Below are positions 22,227 to 32,287 of a stretch of DNA of 64,000 bases, piece after piece. A model generated the notes under the pieces. It did not search any database and had not been told where the DNA came from. It saw only the letters and a list, made by a program, of their open reading frames with translations. The DNA lies in assembly GCA_964036195.1 (NCBI GenBank), contig OZ038452.1, positions 23,757,785 to 23,821,784 of the forward strand. The letters are read 5' to 3'. Position 1 is the first letter of the stretch; each line of letters begins with the position of its first letter. This DNA is from Sphaerolaimus hirsutus. Lineage: Eukaryota; Nematoda; Chromadorea; Monhysterida; Sphaerolaimidae. Made by a program: the position numbers and the translations under genes.

Positions 22227-22641
22227 GTAAATACCTACAATGGAATTTAGTGTAGGCAAGTAAGACACCAAAAGTGTGGCATACCCCCCCCCCCGTTCCC
22301 AGTACCAGTGCCAATAGGGTTAAAAGGCAACCCAGGAACACAATTGATGTGTTGGCGTCAACAATACAGTCTATGATAAATATTTCAGTACCGGATTTCT
22401 CTGTGTAAACCGCCCGGTTATAGGTATACAAAATCGAGAAACTTTTCAACAAACTTTTCTTAAACTTGCATAACCCCCTGGCATGGGGGGTATATTTTAT
22501 AACCCTTTTAAAATAAATTCAATAAATCCACTGTGGATTTTCCTGTTCTGCGTGTTTTTCCCAGAGCACGCACCCCCATTCTTGTGTCTCTATTCATTTT
22601 CACATCCTTCACACTTCACCTTTTTCAGTTGTTTTTTTCAG

Positions 22642-25600
22642 CCAGGCAGTACAAATGTGAGCTTCATCATGGTCGGAATAATTGGGCTATTTTTCGCGTT
22701 GTGCGCACTTGTGGAAAACGCGTTTGTACTGTATTCGTTAGCCAGCAAACCTCAACACAGGTCAGTGGAAGACGAAATTTTGAGGAAGGCAGGGTGTTTT
22801 TCCGGCTCAATCGAATTCACCAGGGTTCAGTCTAGCGCCTAGTAAAGTGTCATCTAAAATGCCAAATGTCATGCAATGCAACTAGTCAAGTAGAAAATGA
22901 TTTAAATAGGATTTGTTACTGTATTTTTGACATTTTGCATGACATTTGGCCCTTTACATGACACTTTACGGTGTACGGTTTTCACCGTTTTCACTTAATC
23001 GGCTCTAACTAATAGCGCCAATGCTGGCAAATCGTACAACCCTCTAAAATTGGTCTACATTTTGCACGTTCTAAACACACGTTATAATTTACCATGCCCC
23101 AATTTCAGACAGTCAAACTTTGTCTACCTAATCTTTCTTGCGGGTTCAGACATTTTTGTTTCAATCACTTATTTGCCAATGTTTGCCATTGATGTTTGGA
23201 GGTGGAAGTTAAAAATTCCAGGATTATTCCAGTTCTGGGTTAGTTACCTTACACACAATTGGATATTATTCATGTTTTTGAACTGTCTAGTAGTCTGTAG
23301 AAGTCTGGATTAGTGATGGAATGGCGCCGTGGCGCTGGCGCTCTTTGATGGCGTCAAAGAGCGCCAGCGCCATGGCTAATTGCCACTTGGCGCTCTTTTC
23401 TCTGACGCTTTTTTTTGAATGGCGCTACGGCGTCATTGGCGCCTAGCGCCGTTTTCTTTGGAGCCCGGCGCCATTTTTCTGGATGGTGCCATTTCTCCTA
23501 GCGCTTTACCATCACTAGCCTGGATCTAGTAAAAGCTTGGGACAACCATGATATAACAAAAATGATTTGCAAAGAGAGAAATAAAATACAAACACATCTG
23601 GAAATGAGTTGCTTATGGGCATGATTTTTAATTTTTCTCTTTTGTATTTCTGATTGTCTGTTTGTTTGTGATTGTCCGAAGCTTGAACTGGCGTTTGCTC
23701 ATTTTCCCTGGCAAATTTCCAAAAAATTATCTCTATCATCTACAGGTTGAAAATACGCCCTGGTTACTGACAGTGACCCACATCACCATGACTGCCAATA
23801 CATTCATTCTTCTCTTGGCCACATTTGAGAGGTTTTTGCTATCGAATCACTACTCTGTTAGTTTGAAAATTAATTAGCTTTAATTAAAAAATTGACACCT
23901 ATTTTCTGAAAAGCTACATTTTACGTTTTCAGAAAATCTTATCGTTTGTTAGCAGAAGAAGATACGGCCTTTGTTGTTCGGCGTTAATTTTAGCATCGAT
24001 ATTGAAATTTTCAGTTTACCTAGAAATTGGAGAAAGGGTTTGTTTGACATCGTGTACGTATAAATAAAATTATCGTCCAAAATACACCCAAGGTTTTTTT
24101 ATTTCGACAGCAAAATTACATTAGCTTCATTCGTTTTCTTTTATGCGCGTGCTCGTTTTTTTGTATTTAGGTATGTACATTTTATAACATCCAGTTTTCA
24201 TAATTAGTACGGTCGATACCAATTCAAAAGAGGGGTGGGTATTCTCTCCAGCTCACTCAGGCCTCTGCTCTGCAAGTGGCAAAGTAAAGAGTTAAGAGTT
24301 AAGAGTAAAGTGAAAAAAGAGTAAAATGTTACCTTAATGGAAAGTTAAGATTTAAGTGAATAGGTGGTAAAGTTAAAAGTAAAGATTAAAGTAAAGAGTC
24401 AAAAGTGAAGTAAAGAGCAAGAATAAAGCTTTACTCATTACTTTGCCACTTGCAGAACTGGATCCTGGGGGTATTTTGAAGGGGAGATGGGCCAACTCAA
24501 TAAGGCCGTTAATTCGAGGATATACGGTAGTCTTTTAAATCACAAATCGCACCTTTAACAACATTATGAATCAGTTCATCTGTGCAGGTGAGCGACGCGT
24601 GCATGAACGATCCATATTTCAGATGGGAACTTTACCAGACCAGTTGGGCTTCGCAGGGGGGCGCCTACGAAGTTTACAGATTTTATATTAGGTCCATACT
24701 TGCCAGGTGCGCCGTTTACTATTCGGATTTGTTTTTCAATGGGTCAAATTAAGTCAGTTTGAAGGAAACTTACAGCTTGACAAAAAACGGCTGACACGAA
24801 AAATTGAAATGCGTCGTACACTTGATAACATAATAACGGATAGAGGCCCTGAATTTTACGAAATATTTTGATGAAAAATTTCTTACCTCGAAAATACCCC
24901 TCAGAAACTTCCGACAAAAAATAACTCCCCCGGGGTCTTATTCTAGGTAATACGGTAATCATATCTTATTCACGTTTCATTACCATTGGCCATCCCAGGG
25001 GGTGGGGTTAATCGAGGGGGTGATTTTTCCTCACGCGGTAAACAGGTTACCTAATATAATATTCAAGTGGGGCTTATTCGAAGAATTGATACGACAGATG
25101 TGAAAGCGCTTCCGTTAACCCGGCCGTCAAATTTGATCACAATCCCAAAATATTAAAAGAACACGTTCAACATTCAGACTTCTGCCATTTCTGACGCTGC
25201 TAATATTGAACATCAGCATAGTGCGCAGCCAGAGCAAAAAGACTAGAGCGGCTCAAATTGGGAATGGCTCCAGTCACTACGGGAGCACGGATTCGGATAA
25301 CAGGTGGGAGTTTTCGCACAGGGGCGGCCACCAAATGCGTACGGTGAGTGAGGTATTTGTAGGGGTTTTGTGATGGCACCTATGCACCTGGGCCCAGTTC
25401 CAAATCATGACAGATACAATTATCTAGGTACATAAATGCACGTTTAAGACAGAAAGAGTAAAGTAAAGTAAATTAAAGTAAAGTAACGTAAAGAGTCAAG
25501 AGTAAAGTACTTGCCAACTTGCGGGACTGGCCCCAGGCGGCAGTCACCCATGTCATGTCAGTCAAAAGTGTCTAAATCAAATTTCATGTAAAACGTCAAT

Positions 25601-28600
25601 CAAAAAAATAAAAAAAATTTACTGGACTTTTGACAGTATGTGTGACATTTGACATAAATATGTGTACTAGTGATGGAAAAGCGCCAGAAAAAATGGCGCC
25701 AGGCGCCAAGGGCGCCATGGCGCCATTCGGAAAGTGGGCGCCAAGCGCCAGGGGCGCCACAGAAAAAGGGCGCCAGGCGCCAAGGGCGCCATGGCGCCAT
25801 TGAGAAAGTGGGCGCCAGGCGCCAGGGGCGCCACGGAAAGAGGGCGCCAAGCGCCAAGGGCGCCATGGCGCCATTTGGAAAATAGGGCGCCAGGCGCCAA
25901 GGGCGCCAGGATAAAAAAGTGCCTACAACACCATGCGTGTGCTAAAAATGTTTCTCCAGCACCATTATATGCGCATTCAGATCTTAATTCGCGTTCTCCA
26001 GGATGTAATGACAAAAAACAAGGCGAGGAACAAAAATTTTTTTGAATAAAATCCACATGACGAATTCAAACGTAATGGAAATTGTCATTTGACAACAATC
26101 CATTCATTACAAATAGACCTTTCCAAACAATGTTTCCTAATTGCAACGATTTAAATCCATTTATTTATGATTTTGCAAGTTAGACGGTCCATCATTCTTG
26201 TCTTCTGATCCGTCAGACAGATCTGATGAACCGTTGGACGAAAGATTTCCACCCACTCACACCACTCCGTCCATTTTTCTGGCGAATTTAGATCATCCAC
26301 GGATGCGGCTTTCTTTTTTTTCGTTTACACAGCACTCACCGTGAAACCTTGATGGCGCTTTTTTGGCGCCCTTCTAAAGCAGGGCGCCAGGCGCCAAGGG
26401 CGCCACGGAAAAAGGGCGCCAAGCGCCAAGGGCGCCATGGCGCCTTTCAGAATGTGGGCGCCAGGCGCCAAGGGCGCCACCGAAAAAGGGCGCCAAGCGC
26501 CAATGGCGCCATGGCGCGGCGCCCTTTGGCGCCCTCAGATGGCGCCAGCGCCATGGCGCCATTCCATCACTAATGTGTACACCTACATTTTGCATGACAT
26601 TGGCGCTTGTCATAACACCTAACACGACACAGGACGTTCCCCACGGTCCAAAATATGATAAATATGATATTTACGTTACGATACCACCCTAAATTTCAAA
26701 GTGATAAAAAATAAGACTAAAAACTCCAAAAAATAATCCAGCGTCGGAAAGCGGCCGAACGCCTGGGGCTGGTGTTTCGTTTCCGGAACAATATGCGTAT
26801 GAATGTGAATCGGATGGACTTGTTTTGGGTTTGGAATGTTTTCCGACCCAGTTTCCTCTGCTGCTAGACCTACCGTACCTGGTCGAATAACTCCCATGGG
26901 GGATTATTATTTTGTCAAAATATCAACTCATTTCGCGAAATTATTAACAAGTATTATTCACGCTATATTAACAAAAAAGATGCAATTGGACACAATAAAA
27001 TTATCATATGGTTATTCAGGCCTGTGCCTCTTGGCATCTAAACCGCTAGGCATCTGGACCCGGATGGCATTAATTTCTCCCCGCTTGACATCTAGACCTG
27101 CATAGCATCTATCCAGTGCCGAATGCAGAGCGGGCTACATGCCAGCACATGTCATGCGGGTTTCCATGCTATGTAGGTGTAGATGCCAATCAGGCTGAGC
27201 ACCGCCACCCCTGCTAGAGCTACGCGACACAAAGACTAAACGCTACACGGCACAAAGACAATAGATTTAGAGCCACTGTTTTACATGTAAATTTGATGCT
27301 ATTTACGATCACAAACGATCTGTGTGGGGAGGGGTGTTTATGCATCAAACGTTGAGGTCAGGAGCCAAGCACAAAGGGGCGTCCATTGTGATGTGTAGTT
27401 GCATTCTTCTCTGTCCTTTGTGTTTGCCGCCTGAGTGACAGTGCTCACAACACCCCCCCGCCCGCCCGCATGGCATCTAGACCCCCCTACCCACCTGGCA
27501 TATGGCTCTGCCCGTCCGCTTGGCATCTACGCGACTGTCCGATTGGCACCCGGCACTGCATAGATGCCATGCGGGTTTAGATGCCAAGTGGGTAGAAATT
27601 ATAGCCATCCGGGTCCAGATGCCAAGCGGTTTAGATGCCATGAAGGCCTTGACCGGTTATTCGAGGGTGGAATTACCTATTCTTTTTCGTCACTCGTCCA
27701 ACGGGCGGGGGGGTGTCCAAGATAGAAAATTATTCAAGGCAGGGGAATTATTCGAGCAAATACGGTACATTTACCCCCTTGGAACTTCTCACAACCCAAT
27801 TCAAGTACTGACTGAAATTTCCCACCGCTGTCTTGTTTGAAATTTGCAATTTCTCTCGTTTCGCGCAAAAAGCATGTCATCGTTGCATCGAGAGAATTTT
27901 GCATGATCGCATATTTAGCAATGCGAAACGAAATGTTTTTTTCCTACATAAAAACTTGCCTAAGCGATAGTGGCAATAAAAACTAACACAGTTGTCAAGA
28001 AACGACACAGATGACACGAAAAGTCTCTGGAATGTAAATAGGTGTCATCAACAGCTCATTTACTGTATTTCTTCGAAATACCCCCTCCCTCCATTTCACC
28101 CCGTCAAAAGTTGCACTCTGAAAAATAAACCCCCTGGGGGTATTTCGAGGAAATACAGTAAATTAGCCGCCCTTTTACTTTGATAAATGATTAAAAGATA
28201 AAAATGCTTTCAAATTAGACATGCAGCTTTTTAGCAGCTTTTATTGAGCCAATGCGCTTCAGCACACCAGAGTTGTTTTAACAAAGTTGTCATCCCAAAG
28301 TTGTTAAAACAACTATGCGGCACACGTCGACAATGGGAAACATTATCATCAAAAAGTGGATTTACGCAGAAATCACCAGTTATAATGCTATCCCATGGCT
28401 TCACATCCATTCTACGGATATACATGTTCATCACAGAGTACTGCCACTTGTATGATATACCTGTATATGTTTACCCATAACCATATTTGGGAACTTAAAA
28501 AAAGCATTTTTAATAAAAAGCGTTTCTTTCCATCCCCGCTCGATTCCCTAGTCCCTATTTTACCAGTGTATAATGCAACTTCTAAATATAGAAAATCAAA

Positions 28601-31600
28601 AGACTGCCATATGCGGATGTGTTTATGTCAGCGAGAAAAATATGCATGCGACCATGCCCATCGTTCGATGGAAAGGCACCGGAAACAGCAAGGGCCATCC
28701 CGGTGCCGGTGCCATTGTTACTTCCGAACCGTACCAAACGGTCTCAAAGTGTCCGGGGCGGACCATTTGCTCCGGTGCCTTACCACCGCCAGTCCGGCAT
28801 CTTCCAATTAGGGTTCAAACGGGATCCCGATCCCGATCCCGGATCCCGTGAAATTCCGGGATTTAGCAGTCCCGATCCCGATCCCGAAACTTTTCAAATC
28901 CCGATCCCGAGAAACTCCAAAGTCCGGGATCCCGATCCCGGAAAAATTTGTGGAAATTATCAAAAGTGAAAAAACTACGTTTTTGCATGCAAAAATGTGA
29001 ACGCAAACCCCCAGTGTTCATCTTATGCCACGTTTCTGGCATCCAACAGTGTTTTAGGACCTTTATGAACAACTGTGGATGCCAAAACATTGGCCAAAAT
29101 CTCCATCCCAAGACCCCAATCCCGATCCCGAAAAAATGCCAATCCCGATCCCGATCCCGTGACTAGTGATGGAATGGCGCCATGGCGCTGGCGCCATTTG
29201 AGGGCGCCAAAGGGCGCCGCGCCATGGCGCCATTGGCGCTTGGCGCCCTTTTTCTGTGGCGCCCTTGGCGCCTGGCGCCCACATTCTGAAAGGCGCCATG
29301 GCGCCCTTGGCGCTTGGCGCCCTTTTTCCGTGGCGCCCTTGGCGCCTGGCACCCTGCTTTAGAAGGGCGCCAAAAAGGCGCCAGCAGGGTTTCACGGTGA
29401 GTGCTGTGTAAATGAAAAAAAAATGAAAAACGCATCCGTGGATGATCTAAATTCGCCAGAAAAATGGACGGAGTGGTGTGAGTGGGTGGAAATCTTTCGT
29501 CCAACGGTTCATCAGATCTGTTTGACGGATCAGAAGACAAGAATGATGGACCGTCTAACTTGCAAAATCATAAATAAACGGATTTAAATCGTTGCAATTA
29601 GGAAACATTGTTTGGAAAGGTCTATTTGTTATGAATGGATTGTTGTCAAATGACAATTTCCATTGCGTTTGAATTCGTCATGTGGATTTTATTCAAAAAT
29701 TTTTTGTTGCTAGCCTTGTTTTTGTTCATTACATCCTGGAGAACGCGAATTAAGAAGTGAATGCGCGTACAATGGTGCTGTAGAAACATTTTTAGCACAC
29801 GCATGGTGTTGTACGCACTTTTTTATCCTGGCGCCCTTGGCGCCTGGCGCCCTATTTTTCAAATGGCGCCATGGCGCCCTTGGCGCTTGGCGCCCACTTT
29901 CCGTGGCGCCCCTGGCGCCTGGCGCCCACTTTCCGAATGGCGCCATGGCGCCCTTGGCGCCTGGCGCCCTTTTTCTGTGGCGCCCTTGGCGCTTGGCGCC
30001 CACTTTCCGAATGGCGCCATGGCGCCCTTGGCGCTTGGCGCCATTTTTTCTGGCGCTTTTCCATCACTACCCGTGACCCCAATCCCGGCCAATCCCGATC
30101 CCGATCCGAAATCTCAAAAAACCAATCCCGATCCCGAAAAGTCAATCCCGTTTAAACCCTACTTCCAATAGACACTTTCCTACCTTGCAAACAAAAATTC
30201 CCGCCAAAAGCTGTCCAAACACCAAAAACACAAAAAAATTCGCAGCAAAAAGTGCGCGAGGCCACTCGAATCACAGTTCTCAACGTGTGCTCATACTTAT
30301 TCGCCAATGTCACCGATGTGACCGTGACCACGATGGAATTCTTCAGGTGGCACTCCCAGACCCTGTAAAATGCCCTGTAAAATGTCAAATGTCACGCAAA
30401 TTGGCAAGGTCATGGAAAATAACCTGTGAAATGGCAAAGACGTTTGCCATCTTACACGGCATTTTACATGACCTTTGGCACTTTGCGTGGCATTTTACAT
30501 TTTACAGGGCACTTTACAGGGTGCGGGAGTGCCCCCAGAGTGGACTGGCTCGTCGGGGACGCCTATTTTTATCAGTACAGCGCCGACCTAGTCAACATGT
30601 TGGTGATGATTTCGTTGGCGCTCAGATTACCCATCTACACCGCCGTCAACCAGCAGCTAAGATTGGCTTTTCTGGTGAGGGACATTTGAGTTAATTTGAG
30701 AAATGAGAAGTGAAATGAGAAGAGAAATGAGTAGTGAATTGAGAAGTTAATTGAGAGCTGAGTTGAGAGGTGAAATGACTAGTGAATTGAGAAGGGAACC
30801 GAGAAAAAAAAGTTGAGAAATGAAATGAGAAATGAATTGAGACGTTTCGAAAATATTTATTCTATTTTTTATATATTTTTATGCATTTTTTTGCTAAATA
30901 TATTTTTTTTACTTCTCAAGTCACGCATGTAAGATTCGCCTTTTGGCTTCGGCATGTTACTTTCACGCTGGACAATGTTACTTTCACCTTTGAGCATGTC
31001 AATTTCCAGAACATGTCAGATTCCTATGGCGGCATGTCAGTTTCCACCACATGTCAGAGTACACAACGTGTCAGAATAACCACATTTGAAAATTTGCACC
31101 ACAAAAATTCAGTAACCCAAACACGCAGAACACCTTGCCGAGATTCTGCCAATCAAATTGCTGTCTCAATTCAGCGCTAAAAGGTGCGCAGCCAACCAGA
31201 TCAAGAGCAATCAGGTGCCACTCCCAGACCGTGTAAAATGTCCTGTAAAATGGCAAATGTCATGCAAGGTGTTAAAAGGTCATGTAAATTGCCCTGTAAA
31301 ATGGCAAACGTTTTGCCATTTTCCAGGGCATTTTCCATGAAATTTTACACTTTGCATGACACTTGCCATTTTACATGGCATTTAACAGTCTGGGAGTGTC
31401 CCACAGGAAGAAATCTACATCCGCAAGCAATAACAGCGACACAGTGAGCCAGTCAAACATAGAAACATTGAATGCAAATTCAATGTCGGAATATGTGGAC
31501 CACCATGGAAAAGTGAACAATGTGCTATTGGCAAATGAGAGGTGGCTCGTTAATTGCGACTCTATAGATAATGATGATGATGTGTACAAGTCTTGTGATG

Positions 31601-31973
31601 GAAACACTGCAAACGTGTCGCATGAGGTTAATACGGAGGCTGCAGGCGATAACCTAAACACAGGTTTCAGAGACAGCAGTCAGTCTATTTTACATTTTCT
31701 CTTGTGTTCCGAAAGTAGTGGGACACTCAATAATATCCTTCCAATATAGGTGCAGAAAAGAAAGTCATCTGGGCGCCAACGGAAAACGGAAAACCTCACT
31801 TGGACGGGTGCCAAGAACGTCCGGAACAAAGCCGCGCGACTTGCGAAAATGCCTTGCCAGAAACTAAGGACGTGCTCACATTCAGACTGATTAGGCAGCA
31901 CAGGTTTGTGCGGAAAAAGTACAACGAAACAGTGGTTCACTTCGCTATTTGCACCGATGAAACGAGATTATGA
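22642..31973 (+). CDS. Class A neuropeptide-type G-protein-coupled receptor (FMRFamide-receptor-like)
   Basis: Exons: 22642-22760, 23109-23238, 23746-23856, 23933-24051, 24593-24706, 25178-25343, 30246-30346, 30539-30674, 31129-31214, 31407-31663, 31750-31973 (TGA). All phases agree. TM1 is MVGIIGLFFALCALVENAFV; TM2 is FVYLIFLAGSDIFVSITYL; TM3 ends in FILLLATFERFLLSNHY, with ERF in the DRY position; TM4 is YGLCCSALILASILKF; ECL2 holds the conserved Cys in RVCLTSDACMN; TM5 is LLPFLTLLILNISIVRS; TM6 is REATRITVLNVCSYLFANVT; TM7 is MLVMISLALRLPIYTAV, with LPIY instead of NPxxY. A Ser/Asn-rich tail ends in ETRL, a class I PDZ-ligand form. Two introns (30347-30538, 31215-31406) are single transposon-like elements. 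The 4.9-kb intron before TM6 carries nested repeats. The extreme N-terminus is not secured. Confidence 0.88.
22838..22975. mobile_element. Diverged introner-family element in GPCR intron 1
   Basis: Hairpin of AGTAAAGTGTCATCTAAAATG and its approximate complement near 22960. The CCCAGACCC terminus is not evident, so family membership is tentative. Confidence 0.45.
23311..23517. mobile_element. GGCGCC-rich hAT-like MITE in GPCR intron 2
   Basis: TAGTGATGGAATGGCGCC to GCGCTTTACCATCACTA, 207 bases; flanks GTCTGGAT and GCCTGGAT match at seven of eight. Confidence 0.85.
24257..24465. mobile_element. Inverted-repeat element with AAGTAAAGAGTT motifs in GPCR intron
   Basis: CTCTGCAAGTGGCAAAGTAAA at left and TTTACTCATTACTTTGCCAC at right; same family as 19372-19590. 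Confidence 0.7.
25392..25540. mobile_element. Diverged member of the AAGTAAAGAGT element family
   Basis: GGGCCCAGTTCCAAAT at left, AACTTGCGGGACTGGCCCC at right, with AAGTAAAGTAAA repeats inside. Confidence 0.55.
25668..26572. mobile_element. Full-length 905-bp GGCGCC-rich hAT-like MITE
   Basis: TAGTGATGGAAAAGCGCC to GGCGCCATTCCATCACTA with a perfect 8-bp duplication ATGTGTAC (25660-25667, 26573-26580). GGCGCC arrays at both ends flank a unique core of about 450 bases (25913-26365). Near-identical to 29164-30069 in reverse orientation. Confidence 0.92.
26872..27766. mobile_element. ACCGTATT-type MITE carrying a second inverted repeat
   Basis: ACCGTACCTGGTCGAATAAC at left and TTCGAGCAAATACGGT at right; an independent palindrome lies at 27028-27645. 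Confidence 0.7.
27028..27645. mobile_element. Inverted-repeat element with GGCATCTA motifs, nested
   Basis: TTGGCATCTAAACCGCTAGG, then GGCATCTGGACCCGG at left; CCGGGTCCAGATGCC, then AGCGGTTTAGATGCCA at right. Confidence 0.75.
28062..28159. mobile_element. Short ACTGTATT-ended MITE
   Basis: ACTGTATTTCTTCGAAATACC and TTTCGAGGAAATACAGT termini, about 98 bases. Confidence 0.75.
28809..30161. mobile_element. hAT-like element with TAGGGTTCAAACGGG ends, split by a second element
   Basis: TAGGGTTCAAACGGGATCCC to GTCAATCCCGTTTAAACCCTA with perfect duplication CTTCCAAT (28801-28808, 30162-30169). Subterminal arrays of CCCGAT. Without the nested 906-bp element it would be about 440 bases. Confidence 0.9.
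29164..30069. mobile_element. Full-length 906-bp GGCGCC-rich hAT-like MITE, inverted copy
   Basis: TAGTGATGGAATGGCGCC to GGCGCTTTTCCATCACTA with a perfect 8-bp duplication CCCGTGAC (29156-29163, 30070-30077). Inserted into the element 28809-30161. Confidence 0.92.
30347..30538 (+). mobile_element. Introner-like element forming the GPCR intron between TM6 and TM7 exons
   Basis: Exactly 192 bases from TTCTTCAG|GTGGCACTCCCAG to GGGAGTGCCCCCAG|AGTGG. The intron is the element and nothing else. The core is a long imperfect palindrome of TGTAAAATG/CATTTTACA repeats. The join restores TTC TTC AGA GTG GAC, in frame between TM6 and TM7. Confidence 0.9.
30690..30845. repeat. Degenerate GAGAAGTGAAAT microsatellite in GPCR intron
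   Basis: Tandem words of about 11-12 bases (ATGAGAAGTGAA and variants) directly after the TM7 exon donor. Confidence 0.8.
31215..31406 (+). mobile_element. Introner-like element forming the intron in the GPCR tail
   Basis: Exactly 192 bases from AATCAG|GTGCCACTCCCAG to GGGAGTGTCCCACAG|GAAG. CAGG is present at both edges; removing the element plus one CAGG copy gives the uninterrupted AATCAGGAAG. Confidence 0.9.
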
Positions 31974-32287
31974 ATGTAAATTCTGTATGGGTACACGTTT
32001 TTCGAGATTATGAAAATTTTGTAACTGGACGCTTTGAGAATTTCGTTTTAGGTGGTCGGTATTTCTGTAGTGTAAGATTTTTTATAAGATGATGAATATG
32101 TCAAGAGAATAAGCTAAATGATGTGAAGCAGTCAATACAAACTGATACTGATAAAAAGGCAGTCCAAACTGATAAAAAGGCACCATATCCAAAAACGACC
32201 ACCCGCAAAACTACGAAAGTCAGTCAAAAAAAATTTTTCTGGCAAATACACAAAAAAAACAGTGCACAAACCGCTGTTACAAACCGC

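Noticed and set aside
25670..26625. Long open frames on both strands through the GGCGCC arrays (Gly/Ala/Arg/Pro-rich); the same at 29023-30171
   Set aside because: They follow from the repeat having few stop trinucleotides, occur in all frames and both strands, and lie wholly inside MITEs with target duplications.
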